This document shows positions 14,743 through 23,373 of a stretch of DNA of 64,000 nt, one piece after another (positions within the stretch are counted from its first letter, which is position 1; each line of letters opens with the position of its first letter). Made by a program: the position numbers and the translations under genes. Source of the DNA: Phyllobacterium zundukense (GTDB lineage: Bacteria > Pseudomonadota > Alphaproteobacteria > Rhizobiales > Rhizobiaceae); contig NZ_CP017940.1 of NCBI RefSeq assembly GCF_002764115.1, forward strand, positions 2,764,501-2,828,500, in the 5' to 3' direction. Under the pieces are notes generated by a model. The model saw only the letters and a program-made list of their open reading frames with translations, did no database searches and had not been told where the DNA came from.

Positions 14743-17625
14743 CTACTCGGCCGCATCCAGGACGGGCGCGATCCGCCTGCTCTGGCGGGCCTGTTCGTCG
14801 TACTTGACCTGCCAGTCGCTCGGGCCGTTCGAGGCGCCGACCTGGACTGCCGTGACCTTGTATTCGGGACAGTTGGTGGCCCAGTCGGAGAAGTCGGTAG
14901 TGATGACGTTGGCCTGCGTCGTCGGATGGTGGAAGGTCGTATAGACCACGCCCGTCGATACCCGGTCGGTGATAAGCGCCCGGAGGGTGGTTTCACCCGA
15001 ACGGCTCGTTACCTTTACCCAGTCGCCGTTGCGAATACCGCGCTGCTCGGCATCGTGCGGGTGAATCTCAAGCCGGTCCTCTTCATGCCAGATGACATTG
15101 TCCGTGCGGCGTGTCTGCGCGCCGACATTATACTGCGAGAGAATACGCCCGGTTGTAAGCAGCAGCGGGAACCTCGGTCCGGTACGCTCGTCCGTTGCAA
15201 CATATTCGGTGCGGATGAACTTGCCCCTGCCACGCGCAAAGCTCTCGATATGCATGATCGGTGTGCCCAACGGCGCCTTTTCATTGCATGGCCACTGCAC
15301 CGAACCCTCCCGGTCGAGAAGATCGAAAGACACACCGGCAAAGCTCGGTGTCGTCAGCGCGACTTCATCCATGATCTCGGAGGGATGCTGGTAGTTCCAG
15401 CTGAGACCCATGGCCTTGGCAAGATTCTGCGTCACTTCCCAATCGGCATAGCCGTTGAGCGGGCTCATTACCTTGCGCACGCGATTGATACGCCGTTCGG
15501 CATTGGTGAAGGTGCCGTCCTTTTCGAGGAAGGTCGAGCCGGGGAGGAAGACATGCGCATAATTGGCAGTCTCGTTGAGGAAGAGGTCGTGAACGACGAC
15601 ACATTCCATTGCGGCGAGACCGGCGGCGACATGCTTCGTGTCCGGATCGGACTGGAGAATGTCTTCGCCCTGGATGTAGATGCCCTTGAACGTGCCGTCG
15701 ACGGCGGCATCGAGCATGTTGGGAATGCGCAGCCCCGGTTCATCCTGCAACTTGACGCCCCAGAGCTTGTCGAAAATATCGCGCGTCGATTCATCAGAGA
15801 TATGGCGATAGCCCGGCAGTTCATGCGGGAACGAACCCATGTCGCAGGAACCCTGTACATTGTTCTGGCCGCGCAGCGGGTTCACGCCGACGCCCTTGCG
15901 CCCGATATTGCCGGTCGCCATGGCGAGATTGGCGATGGCCATGACCGTCGTCGAGCCCTGGCTGTGTTCGGTGACGCCGAGGCCGTAGTAGATGGAGCCA
16001 TTGCCGCCGGTCGCGAACAGGCGGGCGGCCTCGCGCAACAACTGCGGGGAAACGCCGGAAATCTGTTCGATGGCTTCAGGGCTGTGTTCCGGAGAGGAAA
16101 CAAAAGCTGCCCAGTCCTGGAATTCGGCCCAATCGCAACGCTCGCGAATAAACTTCTCGTCGAAGAGACCTTCGGTGACGATCACATGTGCCATGGACGT
16201 GACGACAGCGACGTTGGTGCCGGGACGCAGCGGCAGATGATATGAGGCTTCCACATGCGGCGAGCGCACGAGGTCGATGCGGCGCGGATCGACGATGATC
16301 AGCTTTGCACCCTTGCGCAGGCGCTTCTTGAGACGCGAGGCGAAGACCGGGTGGCCATCGGTCGGATTGGCACCGATGATCATAACCACATCGGTATGCT
16401 CGACGCTGTCGAAATCCTGTGTGCCTGCCGAGGTGCCAAAGGTCTGCTTCAGGCCATAGCCCGTGGGCGAATGGCAGACACGGGCGCATGTGTCGACATT
16501 GTTGTTGCCGAAGCCGGCGCGAACCAGCTTCTGGACGAGAAATGTCTCTTCGTTGGTGCAGCGGGAGGATGTGATGCCACCAATGGAATTGCGTCCATAC
16601 TGGTACTGGATGCGGCGGAACTCGTTCGCAACGTGCTTGTATGCCTCATCCCAGGTGACTTCGCGCCAGGGATCGGAGATCTTCTCGCGGATCATAGGAT
16701 TGAGAATGCGATCCTTGTGGGTCGAGTAGCCATAGGCGAAGCGGCCCTTGACGCAGGAATGGCCCCGATTGGCCTTCCCATCCTTCCAGGGCACCATGCG
16801 CACCAGTTCTTCGCCGCGCATCTCGGCCTTGAACGAGCAGCCGACGCCGCAATAGGCGCAGGTCGTGACCTTGGAATGTTCTGGCTGACCGATCGCAATG
16901 ACCGATTTTTCCGTCAGCGTCGCCGTCGGGCAAGCCTGGACACAGGCGCCGCAGGACACGCACTCACTGTCGATGAAATTGTCATGGGCGGCACCGGAAG
17001 AGACGCGACTGTTGAAGCCGCGGCCTTCGATGGTCAGCGCGAACGTGCCCTGCACTTCCTCGCAGGCACGCACGCATAGCGAGCAGACGATGCATTTCGA
17101 TGGATCATAGGTGAAATAAGGATTGGATTCATCCTTCGGCAACCAGCGGTCATTGGCAACCATGCCGGCCTTGGCGAAAACATGATTCTCACCCTCATAA
17201 CCATAGCGAACATCGCGAAGGCCGACCGCGCCAGCCATGTCCTGCAATTCGCAATCGCCATTGGCCGCGCAGGTCAGGCAATCGAGCGGATGGTCGGAGA
17301 TGTAAAGCTCCATAACGCCCTTGCGGATATCCTTCAGCCGCTGGGTCTGGGTGCGGACGACGAGCCCTTCCATTGCTGGGGTCGTGCAGGAGGCAGGTGT
17401 GCCGTTGCGGCCTTCAATCTCGACAAGGCAAAGCCGGCAGGAGCCAAATGCATCGACCATGTCGGAGGCGCAGAGCTTTGGTACCTGGATGCCCGCTTCC
17501 ATCGAGGCGCGCATGATCGACGTGCCTTCAGGCACGGTAACCTCATTTCCGTCGATGGTCAGCGTAATCATCTTCTCGGAGGTACTGGCGGGGGTACCGT
17601 AGTCGATTTCTTGGATCAGAGACAT
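14743..17625 (-). CDS. fdsA: NAD-dependent formate dehydrogenase, molybdenum-containing alpha subunit
   Basis: 960 aa. This catalytic subunit oxidises formate to CO2 in the cytoplasm. In order: a [2Fe-2S] plant-type domain (CASDMVDAFGSCRLC), a His/Cys cluster segment (HPLDCLTCAANGDC), two [4Fe-4S] ferredoxin motifs (CIVCSLCVRAC and CVSCGACVQACP), then the molybdopterin oxidoreductase domain opening with CAYCGVGC. The active-site cysteine that ligates Mo lies in RVCHSPTGYG. The C-terminal bis-PGD-binding domain contains TTGRILSQYN and TFHHP. Selenocysteine is not used. AGGAG lies about 6 bases before the ATG. It is third in the operon, 12 bases after fdsB. Confidence 0.95.
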   Translation of the reverse strand: MSLIQEIDYGTPASTSEKMITLTIDGNEVTVPEGTSIMRASMEAGIQVPKLCASDMVDAFGSCRLCLVEIEGRNGTPASCTTPAMEGLVVRTQTQRLKDIRKGVMELYISDHPLDCLTCAANGDCELQDMAGAVGLRDVRYGYEGENHVFAKAGMVANDRWLPKDESNPYFTYDPSKCIVCSLCVRACEEVQGTFALTIEGRGFNSRVSSGAAHDNFIDSECVSCGACVQACPTATLTEKSVIAIGQPEHSKVTTCAYCGVGCSFKAEMRGEELVRMVPWKDGKANRGHSCVKGRFAYGYSTHKDRILNPMIREKISDPWREVTWDEAYKHVANEFRRIQYQYGRNSIGGITSSRCTNEETFLVQKLVRAGFGNNNVDTCARVCHSPTGYGLKQTFGTSAGTQDFDSVEHTDVVMIIGANPTDGHPVFASRLKKRLRKGAKLIIVDPRRIDLVRSPHVEASYHLPLRPGTNVAVVTSMAHVIVTEGLFDEKFIRERCDWAEFQDWAAFVSSPEHSPEAIEQISGVSPQLLREAARLFATGGNGSIYYGLGVTEHSQGSTTVMAIANLAMATGNIGRKGVGVNPLRGQNNVQGSCDMGSFPHELPGYRHISDESTRDIFDKLWGVKLQDEPGLRIPNMLDAAVDGTFKGIYIQGEDILQSDPDTKHVAAGLAAMECVVVHDLFLNETANYAHVFLPGSTFLEKDGTFTNAERRINRVRKVMSPLNGYADWEVTQNLAKAMGLSWNYQHPSEIMDEVALTTPSFAGVSFDLLDREGSVQWPCNEKAPLGTPIMHIESFARGRGKFIRTEYVATDERTGPRFPLLLTTGRILSQYNVGAQTRRTDNVIWHEEDRLEIHPHDAEQRGIRNGDWVKVTSRSGETTLRALITDRVSTGVVYTTFHHPTTQANVITTDFSDWATNCPEYKVTAVQVGASNGPSDWQVKYDEQARQSRRIAPVLDAAE

Positions 17626-17637
17626 TTCAAGCTCCTA

Positions 17638-19194
17638 CTATTCCGCAGCGTGGGCGATGGGGGCCGGGCGGAAATCTTCGGGAAAATGCGTCAGCGCACT
17701 CATGACGGGATAGGGCGTGAAGCCGCCCAGGGCACAGAGCGAGCCGAACTTCATTGTATTGCACAAATCGGTCAGAACTTCGATTTGCTTCTCGGGCTCG
17801 ATATTGGCCGAGATGCGATCGACAACCTCGACGCCGCGGGTCGAGCCTATACGGCAGGGCGTGCACTTGCCGCAGGACTCAACTGCGCAGAATTCCATGG
17901 CGAAACGCGCCTGCTTCAACATATCAACCGTATCGTCGAACACCACGAGGCCGGCATGGCCGATCAGCCCATCCTTTGCGGCGAAGGCCTCATAGTCGAA
18001 AGGCGTATCAAACAGCTCGCGCGGGAAATAGGCACCAAGCGGGCCGCCGACCTGCACGGCCTTGACAGGACGGCCCGTGGCCGTGCCGCCGCCAATATCG
18101 TCGACGATTTCGCCGAGCGTCAGGCCGAAAGCCGTTTCGTACAGACCGGCATGTTTGACGTTGCCGGCAATCTGCAGCGGGATCGTGCCGCGCGAGCGGC
18201 CCATGCCGAAATCCTTGTAGAAAGCTGAGCCCTTGTCGAGGATCACCGGAACGGAAGCCAGTGAGATCACATTGTTGATGACCGTCGGCTTGCCGAAGAG
18301 CCCCTTATGTGCCGGGAGCGGCGGCTTGGCGCGGACGATGCCACGACGTCCCTCGAGGCTTTCGAGCAGGGCGGTTTCCTCGCCGCAAACATAGGCGCCT
18401 GCTCCTACGCGCACTTCGATATCGAAGGCATAAGAGGAGCCAAGGACTGACCGGCCAAGAACACCCGCCTTGCGGGCGACTTCGAGCGCTTCATTCATGA
18501 CAGCAATGGCGTGGGGATATTCGGAGCGCGTGTAGATGTAGCCCCTCGTTGCGCCAACGGCGATGCCGGCAATAGCCATGCCCTCGATCAGGACAAAGGG
18601 ATCGCCTTCCATGATCATGCGATCGGCGAAGGTGCCGCTGTCGCCCTCATCGGCGTTGCAAACGATATATTTCTGCTCGCCCGCCGTATCGCGGACGGTC
18701 TTCCATTTGATCCCGGTGGGGAAACCCGCGCCGCCGCGACCGCGCAGTCCGGATTCCGTGACCTGCGCCACGATCTCGGCAGGTGTCAGTTTAAGTGCGT
18801 TCTCCAAGCCCTTCAGACCATCATAGGCGCGGTAGTCTTCAAGGGAGACGGGGTCGGTAATGCCGCAGCGGGCAAAGGTCAGGCGCGTCTGCTTCGCAAG
18901 GAAGGGCAATTGGTCGGTCAGGCCCAGCCAGAGCGGGTGCACCCTGCCCTCACCCATGCCATTATCGAGCAACGCAACGACGTCGGAAGCCTTGACCGGG
19001 CCATAGGCAACACGACCGTTCGGGGTTTCGACCTCGACCATGGGTTCGAGCCAGTAAAGCCCACGCGAACCATTGCGCACGATCCGCGCATCGAGTTTGC
19101 GGGTTTCAATTTCAGCCTGGAGTTTCCTGGCGACTTTTTCGGCGCCAAGTGCGAGAGCACCAGAGTCGCGCGGCACGAAGAAGGTGACTGTCAT
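17638..19194 (-). CDS. fdsB: NAD-dependent formate dehydrogenase beta subunit (diaphorase)
   Basis: 518 aa. It takes electrons from the alpha subunit and reduces NAD+. An N-terminal thioredoxin-like region of about 110 residues is followed by a NuoF-like core with the FMN/NAD site GRGGAGFPTGIKW, the loop CNADEGDSGTF and the [4Fe-4S] ligands ESCGKCTPCRIGSTRG. Compared with plain NuoF it has the extended N-terminus expected for FdsB. Its ATG overlaps the fdsG stop by 4 bases. Confidence 0.95.
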   Translation of the reverse strand: MTVTFFVPRDSGALALGAEKVARKLQAEIETRKLDARIVRNGSRGLYWLEPMVEVETPNGRVAYGPVKASDVVALLDNGMGEGRVHPLWLGLTDQLPFLAKQTRLTFARCGITDPVSLEDYRAYDGLKGLENALKLTPAEIVAQVTESGLRGRGGAGFPTGIKWKTVRDTAGEQKYIVCNADEGDSGTFADRMIMEGDPFVLIEGMAIAGIAVGATRGYIYTRSEYPHAIAVMNEALEVARKAGVLGRSVLGSSYAFDIEVRVGAGAYVCGEETALLESLEGRRGIVRAKPPLPAHKGLFGKPTVINNVISLASVPVILDKGSAFYKDFGMGRSRGTIPLQIAGNVKHAGLYETAFGLTLGEIVDDIGGGTATGRPVKAVQVGGPLGAYFPRELFDTPFDYEAFAAKDGLIGHAGLVVFDDTVDMLKQARFAMEFCAVESCGKCTPCRIGSTRGVEVVDRISANIEPEKQIEVLTDLCNTMKFGSLCALGGFTPYPVMSALTHFPEDFRPAPIAHAAE

Positions 19195-19664
19195 AGCCGC
19201 ACCTCCGCTGCGATTTCCTCAAGCGTTTCGGCATTGAGACGACCAATGACCTCGCCATCGAGCATGGCCGAAGGTGCACAAGCACAAAGGCCGAGGCAAT
19301 AGACTGGTTCTAGCGTCACGGCGCCATCAGCGGTCGTGCCATGCCAATCAATCCCGAGCAGCTGGCGTGCCTTGTCGGCAAGAGCATCACCGCCCATGGA
19401 CTGGCAGGCTTCAGCGCGGCAAAGCTTCAGCACATGCCGCCCGGCAGGATGATCGCGATAGTCATGATAGAACGTGACAACCCCGTACACCTCGGCGCGG
19501 GAGATATTGAGGGCTTGGGCAATTAACGGCAGCGTTTCGTGCGGCACATAGCCGAACTCCTCCTGCAACTCATGCAGGATAGGAAGCAGAGGGCCTTCTT
19601 TGCCCTTCAGTTGATCGATAATGCCTATCGCTCTTGCAGCGATATCGGTACTTGCGCTCTGCAT
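19191..19664 (-). CDS. fdsG: NAD-dependent formate dehydrogenase gamma subunit
   Basis: 157 aa, NuoE-like. A helical N-terminal part (LQEEFGYVPHETLPLIAQALNISRAEVYGVVTFYHDY) is followed by the thioredoxin-like [2Fe-2S] domain with Cys ligands in CRAEACQSMGG and CLGLCACAPSAM. It relays electrons within the FdsGBA complex. It is the first structural gene of the operon, 103 bases after the LysR gene, and the gap holds a likely operator. The ATG gives the standard family length. Confidence 0.94.
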   Translation of the reverse strand: MQSASTDIAARAIGIIDQLKGKEGPLLPILHELQEEFGYVPHETLPLIAQALNISRAEVYGVVTFYHDYRDHPAGRHVLKLCRAEACQSMGGDALADKARQLLGIDWHGTTADGAVTLEPVYCLGLCACAPSAMLDGEVIGRLNAETLEEIAAEVRL

Positions 19665-19752
19665 ATCGTGCAGGGCCCTCCCTTGTTTTCTCCCCGTTCC
19701 TTAGAACAGATCAAAATTACCACCCAATATCAATATAGCAGACTCGTTGAAC

Positions 19753-19769
19753 GATAGAAGATTCCTATC
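19753..19769. promoter_or_regulatory. LysR-type operator candidate before the formate dehydrogenase operon
   Basis: GATAG-N7-CTATC is a perfect inverted repeat with the T-N11-A spacing of LysR sites; its ATAG-N7-CTAT core is OxyR-like. It lies about 90 bases before the fdsG start, and its end overlaps the stop codon of the regulator gene (19768-19770). Confidence 0.5.
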
Positions 19770-20664
19770 AAACCATATTCAAGCTGAGGGCCAAGGCGCG
19801 CGCCTCATGCAATAGTGCCGAAACCAGCGGCGTATGGGGTTCACGATCCGCCGCGACAAGCCCGACAAGGTGGCGTGCATCGGGTTCGACGATCGGAATG
19901 GAGCGGATCGGCTCGGCAAATCCCAGTGTTTCAGCGAGATTGAGCGGCATGATACTCGCCCATTTCCCCGTGCGAATATGCGAGAACAGCACGATCATGG
20001 AATTTGATTCGAGTGTCGGGTTAACTTCGATACCCGCTTCCTGCAGATGTTTATTGATGAGGCGGCGGTTCTGCATATCCATGGTCAAGAGACAGAGCGG
20101 CAATTGCCCGACTTCGGTCCAGGTCACAGACTCCCGGTCGGAATAGGTATTTCCCGCCGAAGTAATCAACTGATAGCGCTCAGAATACAGCGGTACCGAT
20201 GTCACCCGGCCAAGCGGCTCATTGTCGAGATAGCTGATACCGACATCGATCTCGAAATTGCTGAGCAGCGTCAGCACCTCCAGCGAGGTGCGCGACGTCA
20301 CTGAAAATGTAACATCCGGGTGTTTTTCCCGGAACGGCGTGGTCAACCGCGAGACCATGGCAAGCGCCGTCGGTATTGCGGCAATCTTCACGTGTCCGGC
20401 AAGGCCGAAGCGGGCGGCGCGGATTTCCTCACGCATGGTCCGCGTGTCGCCGACGATGCGCCGCGACCATTCAAGCACGCGCTGACCTTCGGATGTCAGC
20501 CCCTTGAAGCGCGAGCCGCGCTGAACCAGGACGACCCCAAGTGTGTCTTCAAGCTGGCGGATCGCGGCGGAGAGCGTGGGCTGGGTGACACCGCATTCTT
20601 CCGCAGCCCTGCCAAAATGCCGATGGCGCGCCAAGGCGATGAAAAATTCCAGCTTGTCTATCAT
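19768..20664 (-). CDS. LysR-family regulator, probably of the formate dehydrogenase operon
   Basis: 298 aa. The N-terminal HTH (HFGRAAEECGVTQPTLSAAIRQLEDTLGV) is followed by an effector domain of the CbbR/OxyR-like LysR group (AIPTALAMVSRLTTPFREKHPDV, DVGISYLDNEP). Regulators of this type commonly sit just upstream of fds operons (FdsR) and respond to formate; that role is inferred from position and family. CCGGAGGA precedes the ATG. On the same strand a TATAAT (20698-20703) lies inside the palindrome ACGAT-N6-ATCGT (20692-20707), probably its own promoter and possibly an autoregulatory site. The gene is 60 bases past urtE, so some readthrough from the urt operon is possible. Confidence 0.88.
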   Translation of the reverse strand: MIDKLEFFIALARHRHFGRAAEECGVTQPTLSAAIRQLEDTLGVVLVQRGSRFKGLTSEGQRVLEWSRRIVGDTRTMREEIRAARFGLAGHVKIAAIPTALAMVSRLTTPFREKHPDVTFSVTSRTSLEVLTLLSNFEIDVGISYLDNEPLGRVTSVPLYSERYQLITSAGNTYSDRESVTWTEVGQLPLCLLTMDMQNRRLINKHLQEAGIEVNPTLESNSMIVLFSHIRTGKWASIMPLNLAETLGFAEPIRSIPIVEPDARHLVGLVAADREPHTPLVSALLHEARALALSLNMV

Positions 20665-20724
20665 AGGGGTCCATCCTCCGGAGCGACCCTAACGATGATT
20701 ATATCGTGTCAGCAAGGCAAGTTT

Positions 20725-21420
20725 TCAAACAGTCAGGAACTTGCGCACTTCCGGCTTGTCAAGACTGGCGGCGTCGCCGGAATGGACGATCTCGCCGCGG
20801 TCCATGATGTAGACATGATCGGCGAGTTCACGGCAGAAATCGAGATATTGCTCGACCAGAAGGATCGCAAGACCGGCCTGATCGCGCAGGAACTGGATCG
20901 CCCTGCCGATATCCTTGATAATCGATGGCTGGATGCCTTCGGTCGGCTCGTCAAGAACGAGCAGTTTCGGCCGTGTCACCAGCGCGCGGCCAATGGCGAG
21001 CTGCTGCTGCTGTCCGCCGGAAAGATCACCGCCGCGCCGTCCGAGCATGGTTTTCAACACCGGGAACAGTTCGAAGACTTCCGGCGGCACATTGCGATTG
21101 CCGCGCCTGGCGGCAGCAAATCCGGTCGCCAGGTTTTCGCGGACGGTGAGTAAGGGGAAAATCTCGCGCCCCTGCGGCACGAAGGCGATACCGGCGCGTG
21201 CACGATCATAGGGCGGTTTCTTGCCGAGTGATGATCCCTCGAAACTGATCGAGCCGGACGACAACGGGTGCTGGCCGACGATCGCCCTGAGCATGCTGGT
21301 TTTGCCGACGCCATTGCGCCCGAGAACGCAGGTGATCGACTTCGACTTCACTTGCATCGACACACCGCGCAGGGCCTGTGCGGCGCCATAATGAAGGGAG
21401 GCATTTTCAACGGTCAGCAT
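20725..21420 (-). CDS. urtE: Urea ABC transporter ATP-binding protein UrtE
   Basis: 231 aa. A LivF-type ABC ATPase with Walker A GRNGVGKTS, Q-loop VPQGREIFP, signature LSGGQQQQ and Walker B LLVLDEPTEG. The UrtE-type variant TEGIQPSIIKDIG follows Walker B. It pairs with UrtD to energise UrtBC. It is the last gene of urtABCDE, 15 bases after urtD. Confidence 0.93.
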   Translation of the reverse strand: MLTVENASLHYGAAQALRGVSMQVKSKSITCVLGRNGVGKTSMLRAIVGQHPLSSGSISFEGSSLGKKPPYDRARAGIAFVPQGREIFPLLTVRENLATGFAAARRGNRNVPPEVFELFPVLKTMLGRRGGDLSGGQQQQLAIGRALVTRPKLLVLDEPTEGIQPSIIKDIGRAIQFLRDQAGLAILLVEQYLDFCRELADHVYIMDRGEIVHSGDAASLDKPEVRKFLTV

Positions 21421-21435
21421 GGGAGACTTCCTTTT

Positions 21436-22182
21436 TCATCGGCCAAGATAGACCTCGATCACGCGCTGGTCGCTGCTGACAAAATCGAGCGAGCCTTCGG
21501 CCAGCACCGTACCTTCATGCAGGCACGTTACCTTCACGTCGAGTTCACGCACGAAATGCATATCGTGCTCGACGACGAGCACCGAGCGTGTCTTGGCGAT
21601 ATCGCGCAGAAGCCTGGCAGTCTCAGCGGTTTCAGCATCGGTCATTCCGGCGACCGGTTCATCGACCAGCAGCAATTTCGGGTCCTGTGCGAGAAGCATG
21701 CCGATCTCCAGCCACTGCTTCTGCCCGTGCGAAAGATTTGCGGCAAGCCAGCCACGTTTTTCGTAGAGGCGGATCGTATAGAGAATCTCGGCAATCCGGT
21801 CGGCTTCATCCCGGCTTTGACGATGGAACAGCGTCGAAAAGGCAGATCTTGGCCCGGAAAGCGCCAGTACCAGATTGTCCTCGACCGTGTGGCTCTCGAA
21901 CACAGTCGGCTTCTGAAACTTGCGGCCGATACCGAGCAGCGCGATTTCCGCCTCGTCATGTTTCGTGAGGTCCACATCGCCATTGAAATAGACTTCACCT
22001 GCGTCCGGCCGGGTCTTGCCGGTGATGATGTCCATCATCGTCGTCTTGCCTGCGCCGTTTGGGCCGATGATCGCGCGCATTTCCCCTGCCTGCAGCACGA
22101 GCGAGAGATTGTTGATGGCTCGGAACCCGTCGAAGGAGACCGAAACGCCATCGAGATAGAGCAGTGTATCCTGGGCTTTCAT
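21436..22182 (-). CDS. urtD: Urea ABC transporter ATP-binding protein UrtD
   Basis: 248 aa. A LivG-type ABC ATPase with Walker A GPNGAGKTT, the modified signature NLSHGQKQWLEIGM (LSHGQ is characteristic of UrtD) and Walker B LLLVDEPVAGMTD. It starts 3 bases after the urtC stop and precedes urtE. It works with UrtE at the cytoplasmic face of the permease pair. Confidence 0.94.
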   Translation of the reverse strand: MKAQDTLLYLDGVSVSFDGFRAINNLSLVLQAGEMRAIIGPNGAGKTTMMDIITGKTRPDAGEVYFNGDVDLTKHDEAEIALLGIGRKFQKPTVFESHTVEDNLVLALSGPRSAFSTLFHRQSRDEADRIAEILYTIRLYEKRGWLAANLSHGQKQWLEIGMLLAQDPKLLLVDEPVAGMTDAETAETARLLRDIAKTRSVLVVEHDMHFVRELDVKVTCLHEGTVLAEGSLDFVSSDQRVIEVYLGR

Positions 22183-22185
22183 GAT

Positions 22186-23373
22186 CTATTCCGCCGCTTG
22201 AGGTTCGGGAGTTGGTGTGTGAACCGGGTTCGCACTGGCAATCGGTGGCGGAACACCATCCCGTTTCCTGGCCGCGCGATCGGCCCACTTGCCCTTCCAC
22301 GTACCATAAAGCCCGAGGATGCCCTTCGGGAGGAACAGCGTGACCACGATGAAGAGAGCGCCGAGGGCAAACAGCCAGATTTCCGGGAAGGCCGCGGTAA
22401 AATAGGTCTTGCCGAAATTGACCAGTACTGCGCCGATGATCGGCCCGACAATCGTGCCACGCCCCCCTACGGCCACCCAGATGACTGCCTCGATGGAATT
22501 GGCAGGTTCGAATTCCGATGGATTGATGATGCCGACCTGTGGCACGTAGAGCGCCCCGGCAATCCCCGCCATCATCGCCGAGATCGTCCAGACGAACAGC
22601 TTGTAACGATCGACGCGATAACCGAGGAAGCGCATGCGGCTTTCGGCATCCCGCACGCCGACAAGCACCTTGCCAAGCTTGGAGCGGACGATGAAGCTGG
22701 TCACGAAAACCGCCAGCGCGAGAAACAGGGCCGTTGCGGCAAAGAGCATCGAGCGCGTGCTGTCTGCCTGAATATTGAAGCCAAGAATATCCTTGAAATC
22801 CGTCAGCCCGTTATTGCCGCCAAAGCCCATATCGTTGCGGAAGAAGGCAAGCAGCAGCGCATAGGTGAGCGCCTGAGTGATGATGGAAAGATAAACGCCG
22901 GTGACGCGCGAGCGGAACGCCAGCCAGCCAAAACCAAAAGCCAGGACGCCCGGAACCAGAACGACCATCAAGGCGGCAAACCAGAAATTATCGAAGCCGT
23001 GCCAGAACCACGGCAGTTCCTTCCAGTTCAGGAAGACCATGAAATCCGGAAGAACCGGATCGGCGTAGACGCCGCGCGGGCCGATCTGGCGCATCAGGTA
23101 CATGCCCATTGCATAGCCGCCGAGTGCGAAGAAGGCGCCGTGGCCGAGTGAGAGAATGCCGCAAAAACCCCAGACCAGATCGAGCGCGACCGCCAGCATG
23201 GCATAGGTCAGGTATTTGCCGATCAGCGAAACGAGATAGGTCGGAATGTGAAAGGGCGAGGTGACCGGCAGCAGCAGGTTGGACAGTGGCACCAGTAAGG
23301 CAATCGCGATGAGCAGAACGATGACGATCGCGCCGCGCCGGTCCGTATGCGTGAAAAACCACTGGGTTATCAT
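22186..23373 (-). CDS. urtC: Urea ABC transporter permease UrtC
   Basis: 395 aa from the ATG at 23373 (MITQWFFTHTDRRGAIVIVLL), which overlaps the urtB stop by 4 bases (ATGA). This is a LivM-type permease with about 9-10 hydrophobic segments and family motifs GFCGILSLGHGAFFALGGYA and GVYLSIITQALTYALLLAFFRND. The same frame stays open upstream to 23823, but that part is out-of-frame urtB sequence. The C-terminus is a hydrophilic Pro/Ala-rich tail. Confidence 0.95.
   Translation of the reverse strand: MITQWFFTHTDRRGAIVIVLLIAIALLVPLSNLLLPVTSPFHIPTYLVSLIGKYLTYAMLAVALDLVWGFCGILSLGHGAFFALGGYAMGMYLMRQIGPRGVYADPVLPDFMVFLNWKELPWFWHGFDNFWFAALMVVLVPGVLAFGFGWLAFRSRVTGVYLSIITQALTYALLLAFFRNDMGFGGNNGLTDFKDILGFNIQADSTRSMLFAATALFLALAVFVTSFIVRSKLGKVLVGVRDAESRMRFLGYRVDRYKLFVWTISAMMAGIAGALYVPQVGIINPSEFEPANSIEAVIWVAVGGRGTIVGPIIGAVLVNFGKTYFTAAFPEIWLFALGALFIVVTLFLPKGILGLYGTWKGKWADRAARKRDGVPPPIASANPVHTPTPEPQAAE

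Noticed and set aside
21268..23151. A 627-codon plus-strand frame opposite urtC, urtD and urtE
   Set aside because: Antisense to three clear ABC transporter genes; its composition is that of a shadow frame rich in Arg/His/Asp.
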